A DNA stretch of 12,023 nucleotides from Muribaculaceae bacterium. Lineage in GTDB: Bacteria > Bacteroidota > Bacteroidia > Bacteroidales > Muribaculaceae. Where the stretch lies: the NCBI GenBank assembly GCA_029059965.1, contig JAIDUY010000524.1, forward strand, positions 1-12,023, written 5' to 3'. Below, piece by piece: positions 1-9,000 of the stretch. Each line of letters begins with the position of its first letter. Within the stretch, counting starts at the first letter, position 1. A program made the translations under genes and the position numbers. Below the pieces are notes generated by a model. The model saw only the letters and a list, made by a program, of their open reading frames with translations. It did no database searches and was not told where the DNA came from.

Positions 1-76
1 CAAATCACAAGTCAGGAACCTGCATTCAATAACAGATGGCATACTAATTGGCTGGTTTGGATGCCTGAGTAGTTAC

Positions 77-109
77 AAAAAAACGGAGCCGTCCGGCCGG
101 ACGGCTCCG
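77..109 (-). terminator. Rho-independent terminator of the T9SS-cargo gene
   Basis: Bases 84-109 form a perfect 26-nt GC-rich palindrome (arms 84-96 and 97-109). On the minus strand it is followed directly by seven T (77-83 on the plus strand are A). It starts about 40 nt past the stop codon of the 150-1019 gene. Stem followed by a U-tract is the classic intrinsic terminator. On the plus strand no T-run follows, so it is one-directional for this gene. Confidence 0.93.
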
Positions 110-149
110 CATGGGAAAATGTGTGTTATGAAAGGAGGAGAAAAATTCC

Positions 150-1019
150 TTACTTAACGAGTACTTTGCTGACCTTGTCGCCCTGACGAACGATGAAGAG
201 GCCGTTGGCGGGGTTCTCTACGCGAACACCCTGGAGGTTGAAGTATTCTTTGGGCTCGTTGTTGTCTACTGCAACGTTACCTACACCTGCGCTTTCGGGG
301 TTGAGGGTAACGTAGGCTGCGCCGCGGGCTTCGGTGGGGAGAACGATGGTGATTACACCTTCGAAGTCTGCGCCCATGGTGGCGTCGCTGGCATTGTAGT
401 TCCATTCACCGCCGAATTCGTCGGGGAAAACGGCACCGCCTGCACCGTAGTTCACGTCAGCCCAGTCGAGGTCGGCAATCTTGAAGGAGGTGCCGACGGG
501 GAGGTTGTGGGGAGCTGCGCAGCTGAAGGTGTAGGTGTTGGCTTCGCCTTCTACGGGAGCGAACTTCCATTCGGCCTTCATGGCGTCGTCGGCGTCGTTG
601 AGCCAGCCGTTCATGGTGCCGCGGAGATATACGTTCTTTTCAGGACCGGGCTCGGGAGTGTTGGTGGTGAGGGTGAGGGTGGAGAGGTCGGCGGGAACGA
701 CGAGGGTGTAGTCGCCCTTCCAGGGGGTGTACATGTCGCCTTCTACCTGAGTCAGGGGCATAGCCTGGCCGAGGGTTTCCTTGGTGGGGATGCAGCTGAG
801 GGCTGCTGCGTTGAAGGTGTCCCAGTCGCCCTTGGCGGTGGACATCTTGAACTGTACGAGGTTGTTGATGGTTACGGTGTACTTGCCGTCTACGGCCTGA
901 ACTTCCATGGGAGCTTCGGGAGCCCAGCCGAGGCCTTCGCCGTTACCGCAGATGTAGAGCTGGGCATTGGCGCTGAACGCGAGAGCTGCAACAGCAGCAA
1001 GAGTGTAAAGCTTTTTCAT
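150..1019 (-). CDS. Secreted protein with two carbohydrate-binding-like modules and a T9SS sorting tail
   Basis: This 289-aa protein has a signal peptide at residues 1-19 (KK, hydrophobic core, SANA then Gln), so it is exported to the periplasm. Two beta-rich modules follow, about 21-120 (LYICGNGEGLGW) and 129-240 (VYLRGTMNGW). The G-x-x-N-G-W pattern resembles the E-set/CBM48-like and SusE/SusF binding modules. The last 32 residues (258-289, YFNLQGVRVENP then a short strand ending in Lys) match the type A sorting domain of the type IX secretion system, which carries cargo across the outer membrane and anchors or releases it. No catalytic domain is recognisable. I infer a glycan-binding surface or released protein. 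It has its own promoter at 1086-1115 and its own terminator, so it is a separate transcription unit from the Sus-like operon upstream. Substrate is unknown. Confidence 0.85.
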   Translation of the reverse strand: MKKLYTLAAVAALAFSANAQLYICGNGEGLGWAPEAPMEVQAVDGKYTVTINNLVQFKMSTAKGDWDTFNAAALSCIPTKETLGQAMPLTQVEGDMYTPWKGDYTLVVPADLSTLTLTTNTPEPGPEKNVYLRGTMNGWLNDADDAMKAEWKFAPVEGEANTYTFSCAAPHNLPVGTSFKIADLDWADVNYGAGGAVFPDEFGGEWNYNASDATMGADFEGVITIVLPTEARGAAYVTLNPESAGVGNVAVDNNEPKEYFNLQGVRVENPANGLFIVRQGDKVSKVLVK

Positions 1020-1066
1020 GCAATAAATTTAATTGTTAAACTGAGTGAATTTGTAAGCAGATATAA

Positions 1067-1082
1067 TGTCGTGCGTACGACA
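1067..1082. repeat. Short palindrome at the predicted transcription start of the T9SS-cargo gene
   Basis: TGTCGT-GCGT-ACGACA is a perfect 6-bp inverted repeat with a 4-nt spacer. It begins about 4 nt downstream of the predicted -7 box (1086-1093), so it covers the expected +1 region. It could be an operator, or a stem-loop at the 5' end of the mRNA that protects it. Sequence alone cannot separate these. Confidence 0.5.
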
Positions 1083-1085
1083 CGG

Positions 1086-1115
1086 CAAAGTTAGTTAAAA
1101 TTCGGGAAATGCAAA
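1086..1115 (-). promoter_or_regulatory. Bacteroidota-type promoter for the T9SS-cargo gene
   Basis: On the minus strand, TTTG (1112-1115) is followed by an 18-nt spacer and TAACTTTG (1086-1093). This is a full match to the published Bacteroides consensus (TTTG near -33, TAnnTTTG near -7). Transcription would start near 1080, giving a leader of about 60 nt that is AT-rich just before the ATG at 1019, as is usual in this phylum, where Shine-Dalgarno sites are weak or absent. Confidence 0.78.
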
Positions 1116-1230
1116 ATAATTTTGTAAATATTTTGTTGACTAATTTATTCCGTGCAAGGTAATCCGCGCGAGGCGGGTCGGATTAATCCGGCTTTTGTTG
1201 CTCGCCGGAGGCCAATGCGGAACGGCAGCC

Positions 1231-1866
1231 TCAGGCTTTGCCGTCGAGGATGCTGTCGGCGTGGCGGGCGAAATTGTAGTGCAGGTCGGCGATTTTCCAG
1301 TATTTGCCGAGCTGGGCCTCGCCGCTGAACTCGCTCAGCGGAAAGACGCTCTTGAGGCCGGGAACGGGGTGGGTGGTGAATGCCACTTTGTTCGGATAGG
1401 GCAGTGCGTCGAAGCTGCGCAGGTGCTCGTCGGTGCAGCCGTTGTTCTGGCTGAACTTGACTATGCAGTTGTTCCAGTCGATGCGCGGCACGCGGCGTGT
1501 CCATTTGCTGCGGGCTTCGTCGGCGGTGGCGTAGTGGAGGAAGTGGATTTCGATGCCGCCGGGGAGGATGCCGAGGGGATAGTCGGGCAGGTCGGCAAGC
1601 CTGTCGCGCCAGCGCGAGTCGGCGGCGGTGGTCATGCGTATGGGAGCGTCGAGGACCGAGGGCTCGCGCAGCAGGGCGATGTAGTCGTCGGGCATGATGA
1701 AGAGTCCGGCGAAGGGCGAGTTGAACGGTATGCCGTAGAAGCGGTACATGAAGCTGCTGAAGCAGTCGTTGGAAATGATGCTGACGCTGCGGTTGCGCAG
1801 CGAGCGGCGCCGCAGCGGCAGCACGGCGCGGTAGACGAGGCGTTCTAATGCGGTTAGGAGCTTCAT
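1231..1866 (-). CDS. DUF1919 family protein (exopolysaccharide biosynthesis type)
   Basis: The 211-aa protein looks cytoplasmic, with no signal peptide and an N-terminus rich in Arg and Leu. It carries the layout of DUF1919: SIISNDCFSSFMYRFYGIPFNSPF (residues 29-52), PDDYIALL (59-66), a middle segment LGILPGGIEIHFLHYATADEA (98-118), then KWTRRVPRIDWNN (121-133), and a C-terminal H-x-V-x-G-L-K-S region. Family members sit in capsule and exopolysaccharide clusters and are often named acyl- or glycosyl-transfer related, but the reaction is not established. The reading frame stays open upstream to 2157 through the operon terminator. I place the start at the ATG at 1866 because the terminator (1885-1921) and a -7 box (1875-1882) lie just before it. 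It stands alone between a terminator and an unrelated gene. Confidence 0.84.
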   Translation of the reverse strand: MKLLTALERLVYRAVLPLRRRSLRNRSVSIISNDCFSSFMYRFYGIPFNSPFAGLFIMPDDYIALLREPSVLDAPIRMTTAADSRWRDRLADLPDYPLGILPGGIEIHFLHYATADEARSKWTRRVPRIDWNNCIVKFSQNNGCTDEHLRSFDALPYPNKVAFTTHPVPGLKSVFPLSEFSGEAQLGKYWKIADLHYNFARHADSILDGKA

Positions 1867-1874
1867 GATGTCTG

Positions 1875-1882
1875 CAAAGTTA
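1875..1882 (-). promoter_or_regulatory. -7 promoter box for the DUF1919 gene, giving a near-leaderless mRNA
   Basis: TAACTTTG on the minus strand matches TAnnTTTG exactly and is identical to the box in front of the T9SS-cargo gene. Only 8 nt separate it from the ATG at 1866, so the mRNA would have a leader of a few nucleotides or none. A good -33 TTTG is not visible: the expected spot falls inside the upstream terminator hairpin. The call therefore rests on one box. Confidence 0.5.
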
Positions 1883-1884
1883 GC

Positions 1885-1921
1885 AAAAAAATCTCCCGAC
1901 GCATTCACGCCGGGAGATTTT
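1885..1921 (-). terminator. Rho-independent terminator closing the Sus-like operon
   Basis: Two perfect 11-bp arms (1888-1898 and 1911-1921, AAAATCTCCCG with its complement) enclose a 12-nt loop. On the minus strand the stem runs into a T-tract (plus-strand A at 1885-1890). It begins 37 nt after the stop codon of the last operon gene (1959). The plus-strand side also ends in T, so weak function in both directions is possible, but no plus-strand gene is present to use it. Confidence 0.88.
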
Positions 1922-1958
1922 ATTTCGAGGTTTGGGGATTCAGAGTGAGCCTGAGGCC

Positions 1959-3458
1959 TTACTTCTTTGTCAGAGTAGCGGAGTAGGGGATGGTGGTGAA
2001 GTCGAGGACAACGTCGTAGGTGCCTGCTTCGGACACAGCGATGTTGGAACCGTTCTCTTCGATGTTGTCGAGGGCACCGCCGAAGCTGATAGCCCAGTCG
2101 TGGTTGGCGCAGAACTTGAATTCGCCTGCGGGGAGCACTACATCGTTGAGTGTCCATACGGTCCAGTAGTTGTTGTGGCTCATCGTAGCGGCTTCGTCGG
2201 CGGTGTTCCAGCCGTTGAATTCACCCACGAGGCTGATGCTGTTGATGGGTGCCGCACTCCACTCGAGCTTGTTGAGGTTGGCGCGGAGCAGGTAGAAGCC
2301 GTAGTCGGGCACGTTCATGTTGTCTACATTGCCCATCTCGGTGGTGAGGCTCATGCCGCCCTTGGTGATGCCGTCTTCGCCGGTAACGGTCTCGACATCG
2401 GCGTTGTTGCCGTAGGCTACACCGCCTACTGCCGACGAACCCTGGCAGTAGAGCGAGAAGGTGTGGTTGGCGCGCATCACACCTACGTAGTCGATGTAGT
2501 TCTTGGTGCTGAGGCGGAGCATGCGGTTGAAGGCGCCGTAGTAGCCGTTAGCCTTGATCCAGAGGTAGTCGTAAGCGAGACCTACGGAGTAGGTGAGCTT
2601 GTACATATTGACCTTGATCTGGTAGGAACCGGGTTCGGCGATGGTGCCGGCGTTGGATTCGGGTTCTGCGGACTCGACGAGGTTGCCGTTGAGGGGTTCG
2701 GTCTCGGAAGCGGCGACAGCACCGTAGGCACCTTCCCAGTTGCCGGCTGCATAAGCGCTGCCGGGGATAATCTTCCACTGGTATCCGGCTTCGGCCTGGT
2801 CGGGAGTAACCTGAACGTTGACGTGGAAGTCGGGTTCATCGTACTGGTTGCCTTCGTTGGTCTGGGTGAAGGGGATAGCGGAGCTGATCTGCCAGTTGTT
2901 GAAGCTGCCTACGAGGTAGTAGGTCTCTTCGATGACGTGACCCAGGAGCACGGGGGTGAGGGTGGCCGACGACACGGCAAAGTAGGTGTCGGGACCGCCT
3001 ACGCGCACGCTCTCGCTGCCGGTGGCGTTGACGATGTAGGCTTCGTAGCGAATGTAGATGGTCGCGGGGTCGAGGCTGCGGCTGAAGTTATCGGCGTAGG
3101 CATTCTCGAGGTCGTAGACGGATACTCGCACGATGTTCTGCTCATTGATGTTGGTGGATACCTGGGCGGTCTTGGCGAAGTCCTCGGTGTCGGAAATCTG
3201 CATCACGAACTTCACGGTGCGGTCGAGGGGAAGATTGTTGACCGTGAACTGAATGAGCTCAGGCTGTTCGTTGGCCTCGAGGGCGGAGACAAGGTTGATA
3301 GCGTCGCCGGCGATGTTGGTCACTTCCAGGTCGGAAGCGGCGAACACAGCCTCGGCGGGGTTGCTCTGCGCCGGAGGATTGGGCAGTGTGTACTCGTCGC
3401 AGGAGGTGAATCCGGCGATGGCAAGCGCTGCCGCTGCGATAAAAGAGATTTTTTTCAT
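1959..3458 (-). CDS. SusF/SusE-like surface glycan-binding lipoprotein
   Basis: This 499-aa protein has a lipoprotein signal ending in FTSC, with the lipid-bearing Cys at 20 followed by Asp-Glu. Acidic residues here are typical of Bacteroidota lipoproteins exported to the cell surface. Residues about 27-165 resemble the N-terminal SusE-type Ig-like domain (SLVSALE near 57-61, VSTNINEQN near 100-108). Then come beta-rich modules at about 178-292 (YYLVGSFNNWQ), 298-400 (YDYLWIKANGYYGAFNRML) and 405-499 (ISLVGEFNGWN, then aromatic-rich strands). The G-x-F-N-x-W motif is shared with starch-binding E-set modules, so alpha-glucan binding is possible but unproven. This is the last gene of the operon, 42 nt after the SusE-like gene, and a terminator follows. 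The protein is longer than the SusE-like partner, as SusF is longer than SusE in several known systems. The exact ligand is unknown. Confidence 0.86.
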   Translation of the reverse strand: MKKISFIAAAALAIAGFTSCDEYTLPNPPAQSNPAEAVFAASDLEVTNIAGDAINLVSALEANEQPELIQFTVNNLPLDRTVKFVMQISDTEDFAKTAQVSTNINEQNIVRVSVYDLENAYADNFSRSLDPATIYIRYEAYIVNATGSESVRVGGPDTYFAVSSATLTPVLLGHVIEETYYLVGSFNNWQISSAIPFTQTNEGNQYDEPDFHVNVQVTPDQAEAGYQWKIIPGSAYAAGNWEGAYGAVAASETEPLNGNLVESAEPESNAGTIAEPGSYQIKVNMYKLTYSVGLAYDYLWIKANGYYGAFNRMLRLSTKNYIDYVGVMRANHTFSLYCQGSSAVGGVAYGNNADVETVTGEDGITKGGMSLTTEMGNVDNMNVPDYGFYLLRANLNKLEWSAAPINSISLVGEFNGWNTADEAATMSHNNYWTVWTLNDVVLPAGEFKFCANHDWAISFGGALDNIEENGSNIAVSEAGTYDVVLDFTTIPYSATLTKK

Positions 3459-3500
3459 ATCTGTGTTTTTATCTTTTCGGTTTTTGAAATTGCACTTGCC

Positions 3501-4442
3501 TTATTCAGCCTGGAAGTGAGCCATGGGAGCCTCGGCGTTGTTGAGGTCGATGGTCATGGTTACCACACCGCTGTAGTTGGGGAAGCTGAAGGAGTCCTTG
3601 GTTTCCATCATCTGCCAGGAGAGTGTGCTGCCTGCTACGAAGTCGGGGAAGGGAACGGGGGTATCGTTGTTGGGACCGCCGGTGGCGCCGAGGCTGAAGA
3701 ACGCAGCCTTGCCGGTGCCGGGGGTGAAGTCGGCGGGTATGTCCCAGCCGTTGAGGCCGGTGTAGAAGCGGAAGATGGGAGCGTTGGTCTGGAAGTCGAT
3801 GGTGGCGTGGAATACGTTGCTGCCGATTTCGCTGGGAAGCTCGCTCACGCGGTAGGGACGGAGTTTGTCGGCATTGGCGGCGTCAGGACCGATCCAGTCG
3901 CCCAGATAGTTGCCGATGCAGAAGATGTAGTTGGGCTGGGGCAGTGCGAAGTAGCCCTGTACCTTGTTGAGGGAAACGACGTTGGTAGTAGTGACGTAGC
4001 TTTCCTCGATGCCGTTGATGAATGCTACACCGCGGAAGTAGACTTTCTCGATGCCCTGGTCGACATAATCCTCGTCGGAGGTCACGCCGTGCATCTGGCA
4101 CAGTGCGATGGCGAGGTCGGCGTCCTTGAGGGTCATGCGGCTCAGGGTTCCGGTGCCGGTGGGGGTGAGGGTACGGAAGTCGGCGAAGTCCTCGGTGAGG
4201 GAGACTTCGGCGCGGTACTGGGCGATTGCCGAGAAGCCGTAGTCGGGCTGGCCGTTGGCTACGATTTCGAAAGTGCCGTTCTCGGAGAGCTGGAAGTACT
4301 GGTCCTGCAGCGGGGGTACGTTGAGCTTGAAGTCTGCCGCATCGGGAGCCTTGAACACCGGATCCGTGACTTCATCGCAGGAAACTGCGGCCACAGCCAG
4401 AGCAGCCACGGCTGCAAAGGTATATATTTTGGCGAATTTCAT
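3501..4442 (-). CDS. SusE-like surface glycan-binding lipoprotein
   Basis: This 313-aa lipoprotein has its lipid-bearing Cys at 22 (lipobox AVSC) followed by Asp-Glu, so it is probably displayed on the outer face of the outer membrane. Residues about 28-160 fit the SusE N-terminal Ig-like domain: FKAPDAADFKLNVPP, the VSLTEDF strand also seen in the neighbour (QISDTEDF), and KVYFRGVAFING at 133-144. Residues 165-313 form a beta-rich binding module (YIFCIGNYLGDW at 172-183, FRFYTGLNGWDIP at 225-236) that would hold a sugar on exposed Trp and Tyr residues. It sits 31 nt after the susD-like gene and 42 nt before the SusF-like gene. In known systems SusE and SusF hold the polysaccharide near SusCD but are not needed for transport. 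The ligand cannot be read from sequence. Confidence 0.86.
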   Translation of the reverse strand: MKFAKIYTFAAVAALAVAAVSCDEVTDPVFKAPDAADFKLNVPPLQDQYFQLSENGTFEIVANGQPDYGFSAIAQYRAEVSLTEDFADFRTLTPTGTGTLSRMTLKDADLAIALCQMHGVTSDEDYVDQGIEKVYFRGVAFINGIEESYVTTTNVVSLNKVQGYFALPQPNYIFCIGNYLGDWIGPDAANADKLRPYRVSELPSEIGSNVFHATIDFQTNAPIFRFYTGLNGWDIPADFTPGTGKAAFFSLGATGGPNNDTPVPFPDFVAGSTLSWQMMETKDSFSFPNYSGVVTMTIDLNNAEAPMAHFQAE

Positions 4443-4473
4443 TGTTGCTTGTTTGTGAAGTTAGGTTAGACCA

Positions 4474-6018
4474 TTAGTAACCGGGGTTCTGACCGACGGT
4501 GGAAACGTACTGGGTGGGGACAGGGAAGAGAGCGCGGAACTCGGGGATGGATGCACCTTCGTAGACGCCGTTCTTCCAGGACCATACGTAAGCGTTGCCG
4601 ACGTAGCGGCCGAAGCGGATGAGGTCGCTGCGGCGGTGACCTTCGCAGTAGAGCTCGTTCATGCGCTCGCGGAGGATGGAATCGGCGGTGAGGACGGTGA
4701 GGGGATCGAGGCCGACGCGGGCACGCACCTGGTTGAGGTAGTTGAGACCGTCGCACTGTACGCCGCGGAACTGGCATTCGGCCAGCATGAGGTATGCGTC
4801 GGAAAGGCGGAACAGAGGATAGTCGATGTTGGACATTCCGGTGCCGTTGTTCTTCTCGCCGGCGGTGTTCTCGTAGTCGTCTTCGGGGCTGTTGCTGTAC
4901 TTGATGAGCATGTAGCCGCAGGAGTTGACGTCGAAGGCTTCCAGGTCGGGGATGGCTTCCTGGAATGTACCCTGATAGATGAGACGGCGGGGGTCACCCA
5001 TGAGGCTCTGTGAGAGCTCGGGGCGCAGACGGAGGCCGGACCATGCGTCGCCGCTGTAGTTCAGGCGTGTGAGCACTTCCACGGGCACTGTCTCGACCCA
5101 TGCGCCTGCGGTGAGGTAGGTTGTGCCGCCCCATGTTTCCATGCGGCCCTGCTGCTGGGGCACAGCCCAGAGGATTTCGCCGTTGCCGACGTACTTGTCG
5201 TTGGTGGCGCAGAAGAGGTACTTGTACTCGGGAGCGAGGCTGATTCCGGTGCCGACAACCTTCTGAAGGGCCTGAGCACACTCGGTGTACATGGGAGTTC
5301 CGGTGTAGACTTCGGCATTGAGGTAAAGCTTGGCCAGAAGCATGTAGCCTGCTTCGCGGCTTACGCGGCCGTATTCCTGCTGAGCGGCGGGCTTGAGGTC
5401 GTCGACGCTGTTGCGGAGTTCTTCGGTGATGGCGTTGAAGAGCTGTACGCGGTCATATGTGGGAGGGATGGCACCGGTGGTGGAGTTTTCGTCCACCCAG
5501 GGACCGCGACCGAATAAGTCGATCATGTAGTAGTATGCGAGGCCGCGGAGAGCGCGGGCTTCGGCGATGCGCGCTTTCATTTCGGTTTCATCGAAGAAGG
5601 CGGCGCCGCCGGCGTTCTGCATCTGGTAGATGAACTCGGCGCTCATCTTGGCGTTGAAGAACTCACGGGCGAATGCGGCGTAGATCCATTCGTTGTCGCT
5701 GCTCCATGTGTTCGTGTTCAGGGGCTGGTAGCCGGGGTCGTTCCACTTCTTGGAGATGAAGCACTCGTCGGCAACGATTTCCTGAAGGTTGAAGTGGGTA
5801 CGGGTGAAGGTGCCGGCACCAGCGTCGGAAGTGGAGATGATGTCGTCGCGGTAGAGGTTGCCGTAGAGACGGGCAAGGAAGCCGTCCCATTCCTCGACAG
5901 TGGAGAGCTCGAGCTTGGTGTTGGGGTTGTTCGGCTTGAGGTCGAGGTCGCCCACGCAGGAGGTGGTGGCGCCCATCAGCGCGATGCAGCCGACAACGAT
6001 ATATTTGTTCAATTTCAT
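4474..6018 (-). CDS. SusD/RagB-family nutrient-binding outer-membrane lipoprotein
   Basis: The 514-aa protein forms the extracellular lid of the SusC barrel and captures oligosaccharides. It has a lipobox ATTSC with the lipid-bearing Cys at 21. The helical repeat core is seen in ARALRGLAYYYMIDLFGRGPWVDE (154-177) and REAGYMLLAKLYLNAEVYTG (221-240). The C-terminal RagB/SusD signature is FRLSDAYLMLAE (403-414), LNYLNQVRARVGLDPL (425-440), and ERMNELYCEGHRRSDLIRFGRY (451-472), ending in the usual QNPGY. An in-frame TTG start at 6027 would add three residues, but the ATG at 6018 gives a standard signal peptide and leaves 13 nt after the susC-like stop. Same operon as the susC-like gene, directly downstream, as in nearly all SusCD pairs. 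Substrate specificity is not predictable here. Confidence 0.97.
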   Translation of the reverse strand: MKLNKYIVVGCIALMGATTSCVGDLDLKPNNPNTKLELSTVEEWDGFLARLYGNLYRDDIISTSDAGAGTFTRTHFNLQEIVADECFISKKWNDPGYQPLNTNTWSSDNEWIYAAFAREFFNAKMSAEFIYQMQNAGGAAFFDETEMKARIAEARALRGLAYYYMIDLFGRGPWVDENSTTGAIPPTYDRVQLFNAITEELRNSVDDLKPAAQQEYGRVSREAGYMLLAKLYLNAEVYTGTPMYTECAQALQKVVGTGISLAPEYKYLFCATNDKYVGNGEILWAVPQQQGRMETWGGTTYLTAGAWVETVPVEVLTRLNYSGDAWSGLRLRPELSQSLMGDPRRLIYQGTFQEAIPDLEAFDVNSCGYMLIKYSNSPEDDYENTAGEKNNGTGMSNIDYPLFRLSDAYLMLAECQFRGVQCDGLNYLNQVRARVGLDPLTVLTADSILRERMNELYCEGHRRSDLIRFGRYVGNAYVWSWKNGVYEGASIPEFRALFPVPTQYVSTVGQNPGY

Positions 6019-6031
6019 ATTGTACAATTAT

Positions 6032-9000
6032 TTAGAAGTTAGCGACTACGCCCAGAGTGAAGGTGATGGGACGGGGGTAAACGCTGCCGTCGATACCCTG
6101 CTGGTAGACGAGCTCGGGGTCGAGGCCTTTATACTTGGTGATGACGAAGGGGTTCTGAACGGCACCGTAGAGACGCAGGCGGAGGTTGTTGCGCAGCAGG
6201 TTATCCCAGGTGTAGCCGAGGGTGATGTTGTCGCAGCGAACGAAGGATGCGTTCTGCACGAAGTAGCTGCTGAGCTGGAGTTCGGTGCTCTTTGTGCTCT
6301 CGAAGAGATAGGTGTTGTTCATCACGTTCGACAGGGGAGCGGAAGCGGTGACCGAAACGAAGGAGTTGTCGACCTGGTTCTTGTTGTAAGCCCAGTTGCC
6401 CCAAGCTCCGCGGAGAACGAAGCCGAAGTCCCAGTTCTTCCAGTTGAAGGTGTTGTGCCAGCTTGCGGTGATGTCGGGGTGAACGTGGTGGTAGAAAATC
6501 TTGTCATCGTTGTTGATTACGCCGTCGCCGTTCTGGTCGACGTAAACGCCTTCGAGGGGATTGCCGTTAGCGTCGAATGCCTGTTCGTAGACGTAGAAAC
6601 TGTAGGCGGCCTGGCCGACTTCGTGCTTCTGGACGTTGCCGGCGGTGCCGATGTTGCCGGTCATCGTATCGGCGCCTTCAGCGAGGCGGGTAATCTTGTT
6701 GCGGTTCCAGGCGAGGTTGAGGTTGGAGTTCCACACGAAGTCGCGGGTGACTATGGGGCGTGTGTTGATGTTGAACTCGATACCGGTGTTCTTGAGGTCG
6801 CCGAGGTTGATGTTACCCATGTTGCTCAGGTTGGAGCCTGCGGGGTAGTTTGCCCATACGAGGAGGTCGGTGGTCTTACGGATGTAGTACTCGAGGCTAC
6901 CGTTGATGCGGTTGTTGAGGAATCCGAAGTCGAGACCGACGTTCCATGTCTTGGTTTCCTCCCATTTGAGGTTGGCGTTGTACTTCTCGGGATAGGAGAT
7001 GTAGACGTATTCGCCGCCGATGGGATAAGTGTCGCTGGTGCCGGTGTATACGTTGTAGACGGGCAGGTAGGGGAAGTAGTCGCCGCCGAGGTCCTGCTGG
7101 CCGGTGATACCCCATTCCGCGCGGATCTTGAGTTCGTTCATCACGCCGCGTGCGCCTTCCATGAAGCTTTCGTCGAGGAGCTTCCAGCCGAGGGCGACGG
7201 AGGGGAAGTTACCCCAGCGGTTGTCCTTGCCGAAGCGGCTGGTGCCGTCGCGACGCATTGTGGCGGTGAGGAGGTAGCGGTCGGCGAAGGTGTAGTTCAG
7301 ACGGCCGAAGAACGACACGAGCTGATAGCGCGACTTGTAGTAGTAGGTGGGGCTGTACTGGTAGCCGGCGAAGTTGCCTGCGTGGATGGGGTTGCCGCCG
7401 TTGATCAGCGGGTTGCTGATGATAAAGTCGCTGTTGACGATATCGTTGACAACGGTGCTGAAGTTGTGGCCGCTGTTGTTGAAGCGCTGCCAGGAGTAAC
7501 CTGCTGTTACGTCGAGGTCGCTCTTGATGGCTTCGAAGTGCTTGTTGTAGTTGAGGTAGAACTCGAGCATGAGGGTGTAGCGCTCTTCGAGTTCCTTGTT
7601 GCGGCTGCCGTAGCCGTTTCGGATATAGATGGTGCTTCCGTCGGTGCCGCGTACAGCGAAGCTGCCGTCCCAGGCCTGGGGCGAGTTGGGCATCGAGTAG
7701 GAGGCGTTTTCGCCGTGGTTGTAGTCGTAGCCGAGGTTGAGGTTGGCGCGGAGCTCACGGAGGAAGGGCATCTTGAGGTCGAGCTGGAGGTTGCCGACGC
7801 TCTGGTAAACCTTGGAGTGGCTGTAGTTGTCGTTGGACAGGGCCACGGGGTTCTTGGAGTAGAGGTTGTTGATGAGTGTGCCGTCGGGCTGCACGCCGTC
7901 GGCGTCGGGCTGAGCCACGACACCGCCGTTAAGGTAGGTGGTGTAGCCGTTGAAGGTGGTCAGGCCGGGAACGCGTACGGGCAGGGTGGGGTTGAAGCCG
8001 ATGGCTGCGCCGAGGGCGCCGTTGCCGCTGTAGTCGTTGGTGATGTAGGAGCCTTTGACATTGGCGTTGACGCTGAGGAGGTCGTCGAAGAAGGTCGGGG
8101 TGAGGTTGATGCTGGCGCCCAGACGCTTGTTGTCGGTGTTGCGTACGATACCGTCGGTGCCGGTGTAGTTGACCGAAACACGGTAGGGGAGTACGCCGGC
8201 TGTACCGCCGACACTCAGGTTATAGTCGTGCGAGAAGGATGTGCGGAGTACTTCTTTCTGCCAGTTGGTGTTGTAGTTCACGCCGTTGAGGCCGATCTGA
8301 GCGGCCTGGAGGCTCTCGGCGCCGTAACGCTCGTTGATGAAGCTGGCGAACTGGTTGCCGTCCATCATGTTGAGGTAGTTGCGGGGAGTCGCTACATAGA
8401 AGTTTGCAGTGAAGTTGACCTGAGGACGGCCGCTCTTACCGCGCTTGGTGGTGATGATGATCACACCGTTGGTAGCGCGCGAACCGTAGATTGCGGTAGC
8501 GGACGGGCCTTTGAGGATGGTCATGTTCTCGACGTTCTCGGGGCTTACGAGCGAGAGGGGGTTGGAGGAGCCCTTCACGGTGTTGCCGTCCATGGGCACG
8601 CCGTCGATAACCATAAGGGGAGCGTTGGAAGCGGAGAGCGAGGCACCACCGCGAATCTGGATGTTTGCTCCGCCGGCGGGGTCACCGCCTGCGGTGGATA
8701 CAACCACACCGGGGCTTGCGCCGACCAGAAGGTCCTGGGCGGTAGTTGCCAGACCGGCTTCGATTTCGCTGGGCTTCACGACGCCTACCGAACCGGTGGC
8801 ATCGGATTTCTTGACGGTACCGTAGCCGACGACGACGAGCTCGTTCATAGCAACGGTGTTGGTGGTGAGGCGGACTTCGATGTTGGTGCGTCCATTGACA
8901 GGAATGTCCTGGGTGTCGCAGCCTACGTACGAAACCACAAGGGTGGCATTGGGTTCCACGGAGATGGTGAAGTTACCGTCGAAATCGGTAGCCACGCCGT

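Noticed and set aside
1..72. Open frame from the left edge to a TAG at 70-72, possible tail of a plus-strand gene
   Set aside because: Only 23 codons, no family resemblance, another frame is equally open, and no plus-strand terminator follows it.
1160..1209. Hairpins after the DUF1919 gene (TAATCCG/CGGATTA at 1160-1185 and TCCGGC/GCCGGA at 1187-1209) as a terminator
   Set aside because: The stems are short, neither is followed by a T-run on the minus strand, and the two hairpins are equally plausible alternatives.
1932..4469. 845-codon open frame on the plus strand opposite the SusE- and SusF-like genes
   Set aside because: Same shadow effect. It even runs through the gap between two genes, and its translation is low-complexity Val/Gly/Glu sequence.
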